In this document: one piece after another, positions 15,883 through 23,540 of the stretch
Layout: each line of letters begins with the position of its first letter
How positions within the stretch are numbered: the stretch's first letter is position 1
NCBI GenBank assembly: GCA_019425005.1
Contig: JAHYYK010000017.1
Span: 1-41,204 of the forward strand
Length of the DNA: 41,204 nt
DNA from: Collinsella sp.
Lineage (GTDB): Bacteria > Actinomycetota > Coriobacteriia > Coriobacteriales > Coriobacteriaceae
Direction: 5' to 3'
Notes under the pieces: model-generated
The model's input: only the letters and a program-made list of their open reading frames with translations
What the model was told of the DNA's origin: nothing
Databases searched by the model: none
Program-made: the position numbers and the translations under genes

Positions 15883-16646
15883 AGATAGCAGAGGCAATCG
15901 GCGCGGCGTTCGGAACGTTCTCGCGCATCCCCGTCCCGAAATCGGCCTGGACCGATTTCGGGTCAACCCATGCACTTGCCGCGTTTCCCCTGGTGGGCCT
16001 TGCGGAAGGCTTCCTCATGACGGCGTGGGGGCACGTGGCGAACCTGCTCGGCGTGCCCGCGACCATCGTCGCGGCCGTGCTCGCGGCGCTGCCTGTGGCG
16101 GTGACGGGAGGCATCCACCTAGACGGGCTCTGCGACACCTCCGATGCGCTTGCAAGTTGGGCCCCGCGCGAGCGAAAGCTCGAGATCATGCACGATCCGC
16201 GGGCGGGCGCCTTCGGGGTCATCGGTGTTGTTGTGTACCTTATTCTGCAGTTTTCCCTGTTCACCGCGCTGCCGCTTACGGCGGGGGCGTTCCTCGCGCT
16301 TCTGTGCTCGCTCGTGTTCTCCCGCGCGCTTTCGGGACTCGCCGTTGAATGCTGGCCTGCCGCGCGGGCGGACGGCATGGCCGCGGGGCTCTCGCCTGCG
16401 AAGAAGCGCGCGGCGATCGTCGTGCCGCTTTGCGCTTTCGCTGCGGCTTCGGCTGCAGGGATGGTCGCGTGCGCTCAGGCCGTCGGCGCCTTTATGGCGG
16501 TGGCGGGGCTTTTGGTGCTCGCGTGGTACCGCCATGTTGCCCTGTCCCGCTTCGGCGGGGTGACGGGGGATTTGGCCGGATGGTTTCTGCAATGGGCCGA
16601 GCTCACGATGCTTGCCATGCTGGTGGTGGGGGGCATGCTCCTATGA
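15879..16646 (+). CDS. cobS: Adenosylcobinamide-GDP ribazoletransferase (cobalamin synthase)
   Basis: A 255-residue integral membrane enzyme that joins AdoCbi-GDP and alpha-ribazole(-phosphate). It begins with the family pattern AFGTFSRIPVP, then HALAAFPLVGL, and holds the metal/active-site segment GGIHLDGLCDTSDALASW, followed by KLEIMHDPRAGAFGVIGV. Five to seven hydrophobic segments are apparent. The start is GTG 15879, whose GTGA overlaps the cobU stop; AAGGCGAAGGA just upstream is the likely ribosome-binding site. It ends within the ATGATG of the next gene. Length and motifs are normal. Confidence 0.92.
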   Translation: MKIAEAIGAAFGTFSRIPVPKSAWTDFGSTHALAAFPLVGLAEGFLMTAWGHVANLLGVPATIVAAVLAALPVAVTGGIHLDGLCDTSDALASWAPRERKLEIMHDPRAGAFGVIGVVVYLILQFSLFTALPLTAGAFLALLCSLVFSRALSGLAVECWPAARADGMAAGLSPAKKRAAIVVPLCAFAAASAAGMVACAQAVGAFMAVAGLLVLAWYRHVALSRFGGVTGDLAGWFLQWAELTMLAMLVVGGMLL

Positions 16647-17644
16647 TGCTCGTGGTAGGTGGCGCGCATTCGGGGAAGAGGACCTTCGTACGCGAAAAAC
16701 TCGGGTTCGCGGCGGACGATTTCGTCGACGCGGCGCAGCTTGCGGAGGGCGGCGTGCCCGCGGCTTTTGCCGGCCGCGTCGCATACCGTGCTGAGGAACT
16801 CGTACGCGCGCTCGACGCTGACCGGGCGCTCGAGCGGCTGATCGGCTTCGACGCAGTGATTCTGCCCTTGGTCGGCTCGGGGGTCGTCCCCATGAGTGCG
16901 GAAGACGCCCAATGGCGCGAGCGCGCGGGGCGCCTGGGATGCGCGCTCGCTGCGCGCGCCGACGTCGTCGTGCGCATGACGTGCGGGATTCCCCAGGTCA
17001 TCAAAGGAAACCTTGCCGATGCACCTCGAGGGACGCAGGGCGCGGGTGCGCCTTTGGAAGTCGTCTTCGTGCGCCATGGTGCCACGGCGGGCACGGAAGA
17101 CCATCGCTACAGCGGGGCGGGCACCGACGAGCCCCTGTCGAGTGCGGGCGAGCGCGCTTTGCGCGACCTCGCGTGCGATCGTGACGTGTTCCGTGTTATC
17201 ACGAGCGGCATGGCCCGCACCGACCAGACGGCGCGCATCCTCTTCCCGAACGCGGAGCTTATGGCGTGCCCCGGTCTGCGCGAGATGGATTTCGGCGACT
17301 TCGAGGGGCGAAGCGCCGCCGAGCTTAAAGAGGATGCGCGCTATCGCGCCTGGGTAGACTCCTGGTGCGAGACGCGCTGCCCGCATGGCGAGGGCAAGAG
17401 CGATTTCACCCGCCGCGTCATCGCGGCGTTTCGGGAGGCGTGCGAATCGGAGCGCGCCCAGGGGAGTGGGCGCGCCGTCTTCGTCGTTCACGCGGGTACC
17501 GTGAAAGCGCTGCTCTCCGAGCTAGCTGTCCCGAAAATGGGATACTTCGACGTGCATACCGAGCCGGGCGGCGCATGGGCCGCCACTTGGGATGGGCGCT
17601 GCCTTCGCGACGTTCGCCCCGCTTCGGGGGGCGATGCCCGGTGA
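16643..17644 (+). CDS. Fusion of a short CobU-like P-loop domain with CobC-type alpha-ribazole phosphatase
   Basis: A 333-residue two-domain protein. Residues 1-125 resemble a shortened CobU: P-loop VVGGAHSGKRTF at the start and MTCGIPQVIKGN at the end, matching the last motif of CobU. The segment with the guanylylated His (RRIxxHR) is absent, so guanylyltransfer is unlikely; a kinase or purely structural role remains possible. Residues about 133-325 are a histidine-phosphatase domain: VFVRHGATAG with catalytic His, SGMARTDQTA, MDFGDFEGRSAAEL and FVVHAGTVKALL, as in CobC, which removes the phosphate of alpha-ribazole-5'-phosphate or of cobalamin-5'-phosphate. ATG 16643 overlaps cobS by 4 bases; ATG 16646 is equally possible. 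The domain pairing is the main oddity of the operon. Confidence 0.8.
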   Translation: MMLVVGGAHSGKRTFVREKLGFAADDFVDAAQLAEGGVPAAFAGRVAYRAEELVRALDADRALERLIGFDAVILPLVGSGVVPMSAEDAQWRERAGRLGCALAARADVVVRMTCGIPQVIKGNLADAPRGTQGAGAPLEVVFVRHGATAGTEDHRYSGAGTDEPLSSAGERALRDLACDRDVFRVITSGMARTDQTARILFPNAELMACPGLREMDFGDFEGRSAAELKEDARYRAWVDSWCETRCPHGEGKSDFTRRVIAAFREACESERAQGSGRAVFVVHAGTVKALLSELAVPKMGYFDVHTEPGGAWAATWDGRCLRDVRPASGGDAR

Positions 17645-18618
17645 TGACGATTCTTGCCGTCGCCGCCGGGTTCGCGGCCGACCTTGCCTTCGGCGACCCG
17701 CGCTGGCTTCCCCATCCCGTCGTCGCCATGGGGCGCGCGATCACGTGGGCCGAAGGCCGCCTGCGGGGCGCATTCCCGCAAACGTCCGCGGGTACGCGCG
17801 CCGCAGGGCTTGTGCTCGCCGTGGCGCTTCCGCTTGCGTGTGGGCTTTTGACCTGGGGAATCCTGCATCTTTGCGGCATGGTTCACTCCGGCTTGCGCTT
17901 CGTGGCCGAGGCATGGGCGAGCTATCAGATTCTCGCGGCATGCGAGCTGCGCCGCCAGAGCCTGGCCGTTGCCCGCGCGTTCTCGAAGGGCGGACTTGTC
18001 GCGGCGCGCGAAGCCGTCGGGCTCATCGTGGGACGTGACACGTCTGTTCTCGACGAGCAGGGCGTCGCGCGCGCCGCCGTGGAAACGGTGGCGGAGAACG
18101 CGAGCGACGGTGTCATCGCGCCGCTTTTCTACCTTATGATCGGGGGTGCGCCCTTGGGCATGGCGTACAAGGCGGTGAACACGCTCGACAGCATGGTGGG
18201 CTACAAAAACGAGCGCTACATCGACTTCGGCTGCGCCTCGGCGCGCCTCGACGATGCGGTGAACTGGATTCCCTCGCGGTTATCGGCCCTGTTCATGATC
18301 GCCGTGTGCCCGATCGTCGGGCTCGACGCGCGCGGGGCGGCGCGCATCTGGCGCCGCGACAGGCGTCGCCATGCGAGCCCGAACGCGGCGCAGACCGAGT
18401 CGGCGTGCGCGGGTGCGCTCGGACTGCGCCTGGCAGGACCCGCGGTGTATTTCGGCAAGCTCGTTGAGAAACCGACGATAGGCGACGCGTCCCGCGAAAT
18501 CGAGTGGGGCGACATCGCCCGGGCGACAAGGCTCATGCTCGCCGCGTCCGTATGCGCGCTCGTCGTCTTCGGCGCCGCGCGCGCGGCGGTCGTACTCGCC
18601 GTGGGGGCGATGGCATGA
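17644..18618 (+). CDS. cbiB: Adenosylcobinamide-phosphate synthase
   Basis: A 324-residue membrane protein that attaches aminopropanol (or its phosphate) to adenosylcobyric acid, making (phospho)cobinamide. The family block GDPRWLPHPVVAMGRAI lies at the N-terminus, with ILGRD-like LIVGRDTSVLDEQGVARAAVETVAENASDG in the middle and AYKAVNTLDSMVGYKNERY after it, both typical of CbiB/CobD. Several hydrophobic segments fit a polytopic protein. ATG 17644 overlaps the previous stop; GTG 17641 is a nearby alternative. The following cobD supplies the aminopropanol phosphate, so these two coupled genes serve one step. Confidence 0.92.
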   Translation: MTILAVAAGFAADLAFGDPRWLPHPVVAMGRAITWAEGRLRGAFPQTSAGTRAAGLVLAVALPLACGLLTWGILHLCGMVHSGLRFVAEAWASYQILAACELRRQSLAVARAFSKGGLVAAREAVGLIVGRDTSVLDEQGVARAAVETVAENASDGVIAPLFYLMIGGAPLGMAYKAVNTLDSMVGYKNERYIDFGCASARLDDAVNWIPSRLSALFMIAVCPIVGLDARGAARIWRRDRRRHASPNAAQTESACAGALGLRLAGPAVYFGKLVEKPTIGDASREIEWGDIARATRLMLAASVCALVVFGAARAAVVLAVGAMA

Positions 18619-19838
18619 GGAAAGACCACGCCGCGCCCCGGGCTGCCGGGGGAATCCTGCGCGCCCGCACGCATGGGGGCAGCGCGCAATCGCTCGGCAT
18701 CGCTTGCGAAGGGGGTGCCTCCGACCTCATTGACTTCTCGGTGAACGTGAATCCGGCAGGCCCCTCGCCGCGCGCCGTCGCCGCAGCTTGCAAGGCGCTT
18801 TCTCGAATCGACGCCTACCCCGATAGGGAAAGCCTCGCCCTCGTTCGCGCGCTAGCGCGCGACCAGGGCATTCCCGAAGATACTATCGTCTGCGGCGCGG
18901 GCGCGTCCGACATCATCTGGCGGCTCGCAGCGGCGGTGCGCCCGAAACGCATCGTCGTGTGCGCGCCGACGTTCTCTGAATATGCGGAGGCGGCATCGTA
19001 CTACGGCGCATGCGTGCAGGAGTTCCCGCTCTCCGAAGCGGGCGACTTCGACGTGCCCGCCTCCTTCGCCCGCGCGATCGAGGGGCCGGGAGACGTGGCG
19101 TACCTCTGCAATCCGAACAACCCGACGGGGCGCCTCGTCGACCCCAGCGTGATCGAGGCCGCGGCTTGCCGCTGCGAGCAGGTGGGCGCGCTGCTCGTCG
19201 TGGACGAGTGCTTCCTCGGATTTGCGCCCGACGCCCGCGAAAGGAGCGTGGCCGCACGCGCCGCGTGTTCGCGCCATGTGGCCGTGCTCTCCGCGTTTAC
19301 CAAGCTCTACGGAATGGCGGGGTTGCGGTTGGGATATCTGATCAGCGGAAACGCCCAACTCATCGAGGGGATTCGCCGGGCGGGGCAGGCGTGGCCCGTC
19401 TCTTCGGTCGCCGAGGCCGCGGGTATCGCCGCCCTGGAAGACGTCGAATACGTCTCGCGCACGCGCGATGTATTGGAGGGCGAGCGAGCGTGGCTTTCCC
19501 ACGAGCTCTCCTCGCTCGGGCTTTCCGTCGTGCCGTCGGATGCGAACTTCCTTTTAGTCCGCACGCCGGCGAAAGACATCCCCGAGCGCCTGTATGATCA
19601 GGGGGTTTTGGTCCGCACGTGCGACTCGTTTTCGGTACTGTCCCGTTTCTGGTGCCGCGTTGCGGTGCGCACGCGCAAGGAGAATGCCCGGCTTGCGACG
19701 GCGTTCAGCCGCGCACTTCGGGCGGAAGGTGCATCGGGCGAAGGCGAACCCGACGAACGGGGCGGCGCTTCTTGTAGCGGCGCTATGGCGGGCGCGGATG
19801 GCCGAGGCTCGGCGAAGGAGGTCGATACCCGTGGGTAG
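18615..19838 (+). CDS. cobD: L-threonine-O-3-phosphate decarboxylase-type PLP enzyme
   Basis: A 407-residue fold-type I PLP enzyme of the histidinol-phosphate aminotransferase group. In cobalamin clusters this enzyme decarboxylates threonine phosphate to (R)-1-amino-2-propanol phosphate. Visible: IDFSVNVNPAGPS near the N-terminus (typical of CobD/CobC), CNPNNPTGRL, VVDECFLGFA, the PLP-lysine motif SAFTKLYGMAGLRLGY and a C-terminal arginine region (FWCRVAVRT). The last 45 residues are low-complexity Gly/Ala/Ser/Glu and look like an added tail. ATG 18615 overlaps cbiB by 4 bases. Direct neighbourhood with cbiB supports decarboxylase rather than aminotransferase activity; the threonine kinase (PduX-type) partner is not in the window. 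Confidence 0.88.
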   Translation: MRKDHAAPRAAGGILRARTHGGSAQSLGIACEGGASDLIDFSVNVNPAGPSPRAVAAACKALSRIDAYPDRESLALVRALARDQGIPEDTIVCGAGASDIIWRLAAAVRPKRIVVCAPTFSEYAEAASYYGACVQEFPLSEAGDFDVPASFARAIEGPGDVAYLCNPNNPTGRLVDPSVIEAAACRCEQVGALLVVDECFLGFAPDARERSVAARAACSRHVAVLSAFTKLYGMAGLRLGYLISGNAQLIEGIRRAGQAWPVSSVAEAAGIAALEDVEYVSRTRDVLEGERAWLSHELSSLGLSVVPSDANFLLVRTPAKDIPERLYDQGVLVRTCDSFSVLSRFWCRVAVRTRKENARLATAFSRALRAEGASGEGEPDERGGASCSGAMAGADGRGSAKEVDTRG

Positions 19839-21330
19839 GGCGAAGCCCATCATGATCCAGGGCACCATGTCGAACGCGGGGAAGAGCCTGCTTGCGGCGG
19901 GGCTGTGCCGTGTGCTTTCGCAGGACGGCCTGCGCGTGACTCCCTTCAAGAGCCAGAACATGGCGCTCAACAGCGGTGTCACGGCCGACGGGCTCGAGAT
20001 GGGGCGCGCCCAGATCATGCAGGCCGAGGCGTGCGGCATCGCGCCCGACGTGCGCATGAACCCCATCCTTCTCAAGCCTGAAAGCGACCACCGAAGCCAG
20101 CTCATCGTGGCCGGCAAGGCGCAGGGAGCCTTCGCTGCGAGGGACTACTTCGCGCGAAAGAAGGCGCTCATGCCGCAGATTTTGGAGGCGTTCGATTCGC
20201 TCGCGGAGGAAAACGACGTCATCGTCATCGAGGGCGCCGGCAGCCCCGCCGAAATCAACCTTTCCGAAAACGACATCGTCAACATGGGGCTCGCGCGCGC
20301 CGTGTCCTCCCCCGTGCTGCTCGCGGGCGACATCGACCCAGGCGGGGTGTTTGCCCAGCTCTACGGCACGGTCGCGCTCTTTGCGCCCAGGGATCGCGCA
20401 CTTTTGCGGGGGCTTGTGGTGAACAAGTTCCGCGGCGATGTGGAAATCCTGCGCCCGGGTTTGGCCCCGCTCGAGAAGATGTGCGGGGTTCCCGTCGTGG
20501 GGGTCGTGCCGTATCTTACGCTCGACCTGGACGACGAGGACTCGCTCGCACCGCGCCTATCTGCCCGCGAGGCGCGCGGCGTCATCGACGTCGCCGTCGT
20601 GCGCCTTCCGCATCTGTCGAACTTCACCGACTTCGACCCGCTTTCGCGCGTGCCAGGCATGGGCGTGCGCTACGTTTCCTCGACGACCGATCTGGGCCGA
20701 CCCGACCTGGTGGTGCTCCCCGGCTCGAAGGCCACGCTCGACGACGCGCGCTGGCTTGCGGCTAGCGGCATCGGAGCCTGTGTACGCGCGCTTTCGGGCG
20801 CGGGCACGCCGGTGCTCGGCATTTGCGGAGGCTACCAGCTCTTGGGAGACGAGCTTTCCGACCCGCATGGCAGGGAAGGCGCTGGCACCGCGCGCGGGCT
20901 CGGGCTCATCCCTGCAAGTACGGTGTTCAAGGAGGAAAAGTGCCTCGCCCAGTCGGAGCTGCGCATCACGGGCGCCCAAGGCGCGTTCTCGGTGTGGAAC
21001 GGCATGACGGCGCGCGGGTACGAGATTCACGACGGCGAAACGACCGTCTCCTGCGCCCCTGCAGGCACGATTGGCGGCAAACCAGAAGGCGCGGCCTGCG
21101 GAAACGTGTTCGGAACCTATCTCCACGGCCTGTTCGACGAACCGGGGTTGGCGCTCGCCCTCGCGCGCTCGCTCGCGCGCATGCGCGGCCTGCCCGAGAG
21201 CGTCGTGGGTGCTGCGGGCGCAGCGTCCGCAGCCGATCACCGTGCGCGCGAGTTCGACCGCCTGGCCGACGTCGTGCGCGGGGCGCTCGACATGGAGTAT
21301 GTCTACCGCATTATCGAGGAGGGCGTATGA
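19831..21330 (+). CDS. cbiP: Cobyric acid synthase (glutamine-hydrolysing)
   Basis: A 499-residue amidotransferase that amidates side chains b, d, e and g of adenosylcobyrinate a,c-diamide. N-terminal domain: IMIQGTMSNAGKSLLAAG (P-loop), PFKSQNMALNSGVT, EMGRAQIMQAEAC and NPILLKPESD, all CbiP/CobQ hallmarks. C-terminal class I glutaminase: LPGSKATLDD, VLGICGGYQLLG with the nucleophile Cys, and GTYLHGLFDEPG with the catalytic His. The start is GTG 19831, preceded by AAGGAGG and overlapping cobD by 8 bases; ATG 19852 is an alternative that would trim only seven residues. Length is normal. Confidence 0.94.
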   Translation: MGRAKPIMIQGTMSNAGKSLLAAGLCRVLSQDGLRVTPFKSQNMALNSGVTADGLEMGRAQIMQAEACGIAPDVRMNPILLKPESDHRSQLIVAGKAQGAFAARDYFARKKALMPQILEAFDSLAEENDVIVIEGAGSPAEINLSENDIVNMGLARAVSSPVLLAGDIDPGGVFAQLYGTVALFAPRDRALLRGLVVNKFRGDVEILRPGLAPLEKMCGVPVVGVVPYLTLDLDDEDSLAPRLSAREARGVIDVAVVRLPHLSNFTDFDPLSRVPGMGVRYVSSTTDLGRPDLVVLPGSKATLDDARWLAASGIGACVRALSGAGTPVLGICGGYQLLGDELSDPHGREGAGTARGLGLIPASTVFKEEKCLAQSELRITGAQGAFSVWNGMTARGYEIHDGETTVSCAPAGTIGGKPEGAACGNVFGTYLHGLFDEPGLALALARSLARMRGLPESVVGAAGAASAADHRAREFDRLADVVRGALDMEYVYRIIEEGV

Positions 21331-21842
21331 TCCACGTGTATCATGGCGACGGCAAAGGCAAGACCACGGCGGCGATGGGCCTCGCCCTTCGCATGCTCGC
21401 CGCAGGCCGCCGCGTCGTCGTCGTGCAGTTCCTGAAAGACGGCGAAAGCGGGGAGGCGCGCCTGCTCGCCGAGCATTTCGGCGTGCCCTTGTTCGCGGGG
21501 AAGGTGTCGGACAAGTTTACCTGGTCGATGACGTCGGAAGAACTTGCCGCGACGTGCGAGCTGCACGATGGGAACCTCGCTTCCGCGCTCGCCGAGCTCG
21601 AGGGCGCTCGGGAGGGGCTGCTCGTGCTCGACGAGGCGCTCGACGCGCTTTCGAAGGGGCTTGTCGACGAGGCGCTCGTGGACCGCGCGCTCGATATGTC
21701 CGCGCGCGGCGTCGAAGTAGCGCTCACCGGGCGCGCGCCTTCCCGCAAGATCGTGGAGAAGGCCGACTACATAACCGAGATGCGGTGCGAGAAACACCCC
21801 TACACCCAGGGGATATGTGCAAGGGAAGGAGTGGAGTACTAG
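21327..21842 (+). CDS. cobO: Cob(I)yrinic acid a,c-diamide adenosyltransferase (CobO/BtuR type)
   Basis: A 171-residue ATP:corrinoid adenosyltransferase that forms the Co-C bond to 5'-deoxyadenosine. P-loop HGDGKGKTTAAMGLALR sits at the N-terminus, then VVVVQFLKDG, LLVLDEALDAL, VEVALTGRAPS and a terminal EKHPYTQGICAREGVEY, the standard CobA/CobO/BtuR layout (not PduO or EutT). ATG 21327 overlaps the cbiP stop (ATGA). The stop TAG is followed at once by the ATG of cbiC. Adenosylation normally precedes the four amidations by CbiP, in line with the gene pairing. Confidence 0.93.
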   Translation: MIHVYHGDGKGKTTAAMGLALRMLAAGRRVVVVQFLKDGESGEARLLAEHFGVPLFAGKVSDKFTWSMTSEELAATCELHDGNLASALAELEGAREGLLVLDEALDALSKGLVDEALVDRALDMSARGVEVALTGRAPSRKIVEKADYITEMRCEKHPYTQGICAREGVEY

Positions 21843-22484
21843 ATGGATTCCAAGGAGATGGCGCCCGGCGACATCGAGCGGCGCAGCTTCGAGATCATCA
21901 CCGAAGAGCTCGGCGGCCGCACGTTCCCGCCGCTCGAAGGGCCCGTCGTGAAACGCGTCATCCACACCACTGCCGACTTCTCGTACGCCGATTCCCTCGT
22001 GTTCACCCATGACGCCGCGCACTGTGCGCTCGACGCACTGCGTGCAGGGGCCACGGTGCTCACCGACACGAACATGGCGCTCGCAGGCATAAGTAAGCCC
22101 GCGCTCGCGAAGCTCGGCTGCAAGGCCGTGTGCTACATGGCCGACCCTGATGTCGCCGCAACGGCGCGCGCCGCGGGCACGACTCGCGCCGTTGCGAGCA
22201 TGGACAAAGCTTGCCGCATCGAGGGTCCGCTCATCGTGGCCGTCGGCAACGCTCCAACAGCACTTCTGCGCCTCGCCGAGCTCATGGACGCGGGGAAGAT
22301 CGCGCCCGCGCTCGTCGTTGGGGTGCCGGTCGGGTTTGTGAACGTGGTCGAGGCGAAAGAGGAGCTACTCGCACGACGCGTGCCGGCCATCGTCGCGAGG
22401 GGTCGCAAGGGCGGCTCGACCGTGGCGGCTGCCATTATGAACGCGCTGCTCTACCAGATCACGCGCACAGGCGGCCCGAAGTGA
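21843..22484 (+). CDS. cbiC: Cobalt-precorrin-8 methylmutase
   Basis: A 213-residue mutase that moves the methyl group from C-11 to C-12, giving cobyrinic acid. The catalytic His lies in VVKRVIHTTADFSYADSLVF. FEIITEELG near the start, VLTDTNMALAGIS, NAPTALLRLAELM and VVGVPVGFVNVVEAKEEL complete the CbiC/CobH pattern, and length is normal. Start at ATG 21843 directly after the cobO stop; the upstream AAGGAAGGAG inside cobO is a strong ribosome-binding site. The end overlaps cbiJ by 4 bases. Confidence 0.94.
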   Translation: MDSKEMAPGDIERRSFEIITEELGGRTFPPLEGPVVKRVIHTTADFSYADSLVFTHDAAHCALDALRAGATVLTDTNMALAGISKPALAKLGCKAVCYMADPDVAATARAAGTTRAVASMDKACRIEGPLIVAVGNAPTALLRLAELMDAGKIAPALVVGVPVGFVNVVEAKEELLARRVPAIVARGRKGGSTVAAAIMNALLYQITRTGGPK

Positions 22485-23254
22485 CGGCTCCCGCATCCGC
22501 GCCGGCGCTGCGCATCTTCGCCGGCACCACCGAGGGCCGCCTTTTGTGCGAATGGGCGAGCGGGGCGGGCATCCCCGCCCGTGCCTACGCGGCAACAGAG
22601 TACGGAGGCGAACTTTTGGGCGAGCTTCCGGGCATCGAGGTGCATGCGGGCAGGCTCGACGAGGCCGACATGGAGCGCGAGCTTTCCGGCGCGCGCATCG
22701 TCGTCGACGCCACGCACCCCTTCGCTACGCTCGCAAGCGGCAACATCCGGGCCGCTTCGCTCGCCGTGGGTGCACGATGCCTGCGCCTTGCGCGCCCGGT
22801 CGAGGCGCTGCCCAAAGGCGTCGTGTCGGTCGCGTCGATCGCCTGCGCGGCGCGCTTTCTCTCCGAGAACCCGGGTCGCGCTCTTCTCACGACGGGGAGC
22901 AAGGAGCTTGCTCCCTACACGCGCGTCGCCGATTTCGCGGAGCGCTTCTTCGTGCGCGTGCTCCCGCTGCCCGGTGCTATAACGAAGTGCATCGACGCGG
23001 GGTTTTCGCCGTCGCACGTCATCGGCATGCAGGGGCCCTTCACCCGCGAGCTCAACGAGGCGATGCTTCGGCAGGTGGGCGCCCAGTGGCTTGTGACCAA
23101 GGACTCGGGAACCGTAGGCGGCACGGCCGAGAAGCTCGCCTCCGCGCGCGACGTGGGAGCGCGCTGCATCGTGGTCACCCGTCCCGCCGAGGGAGGCGGG
23201 GCCCTTTCGCTTCGGGAAGTGGAAGACGCGCTCTTACGGGAGTTCGCGCGCTAG
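22481..23254 (+). CDS. cbiJ: Cobalt-precorrin-6A reductase
   Basis: A 257-residue reductase that uses a nicotinamide cofactor to reduce the C18-C19 double bond of cobalt-precorrin-6A. Markers: RIFAGTTEGRLLCEW at the N-terminus, IVVDATHPFATLAS, LLTTGSKELAPY, HVIGMQGPFTRELNEAML and WLVTKDSGTVGGTAEKL. The start GTG 22481 overlaps the cbiC stop (GTGA). It is the last gene of the operon; no obvious terminator follows directly. The first strong inverted repeat downstream is the element at 23385-23453. After the stop the sequence enters an insertion-sequence remnant. Confidence 0.92.
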   Translation: MTAPASAPALRIFAGTTEGRLLCEWASGAGIPARAYAATEYGGELLGELPGIEVHAGRLDEADMERELSGARIVVDATHPFATLASGNIRAASLAVGARCLRLARPVEALPKGVVSVASIACAARFLSENPGRALLTTGSKELAPYTRVADFAERFFVRVLPLPGAITKCIDAGFSPSHVIGMQGPFTRELNEAMLRQVGAQWLVTKDSGTVGGTAEKLASARDVGARCIVVTRPAEGGGALSLREVEDALLREFAR

Positions 23255-23303
23255 GCGCTTGCCGCGCCTGCGCGCCCTCCCGCCCGCGAGGAGGAGCGCC
23301 CCG

Positions 23304-23399
23304 TGCAAGCTCGACCCGTACAAGCCCGTCATCCATCAATAGCTCGAGGACGACGCCCAGAACTGGCGCAAACAGTCCTTCAATAAGTTGCGGTGAAAT
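23304..23399 (+). pseudogene. IS21-family transposase (IstA-like) fragment
   Basis: The plus-strand frame at 23304 reads CKLDPYKPVIHQ, a TAG stop, then LEDDAQNWRKQSFNKLR and a TGA. KLDPYKP(V/I)I followed by LE and a (R)KQ(R/S) segment is the block just before the catalytic core in IS21-family IstA proteins. Only about 30 residues survive and there is a stop in the middle, so this is a scrap. It lies just past the cobalamin operon and forms its right border, mirroring the IS3 scrap at 691-931. The match is short, so the family call is moderate. Confidence 0.5.
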
Positions 23400-23453
23400 A
23401 GTGTCTGTTTTTGCTGCTAGATAGCATATCCGGTTCCTAATTCACCGCAACTT
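23385..23453. repeat. Inverted-repeat element, copy A
   Basis: Perfect 13-bp arms (AAGTTGCGGTGAA at 23385-23397, TTCACCGCAACTT at 23441-23453) enclose 43 bases. A related 68-bp element in opposite orientation lies at 39641-39708, and the interior shares GAAATA followed by a CTGTTT block. Both copies sit between convergent genes. It may be a small mobile or REP-type repeat that also works as a terminator for the cobalamin operon and the efflux operon. Confidence 0.7.
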
Positions 23454-23456
23454 GTT

Positions 23457-23540
23457 GGTGGTGGCTTACTGGTAGCTGGTGGTGGCTTACTGGTAGCTGG
23501 TGGTGGCTTACTGGTAGCTGGTGGTGGCTTACTGGTAGCG
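23457..23540. repeat. Tandem repeat, four 21-bp units, covering a stop codon
   Basis: GGTGGTGGCTTACTGGTAGC plus one base is repeated four times without change except the final base of unit 4. Read on the minus strand, unit 4 contains the last two codons and the TAA of the efflux permease; units 1-3 follow the stop. The unit length is a multiple of three. It looks like slippage-type duplication of the gene end. Confidence 0.9.

Noticed and set aside
23457..23540. CRISPR-like array
   Set aside because: Units are directly adjacent without spacers and no cas gene is present.
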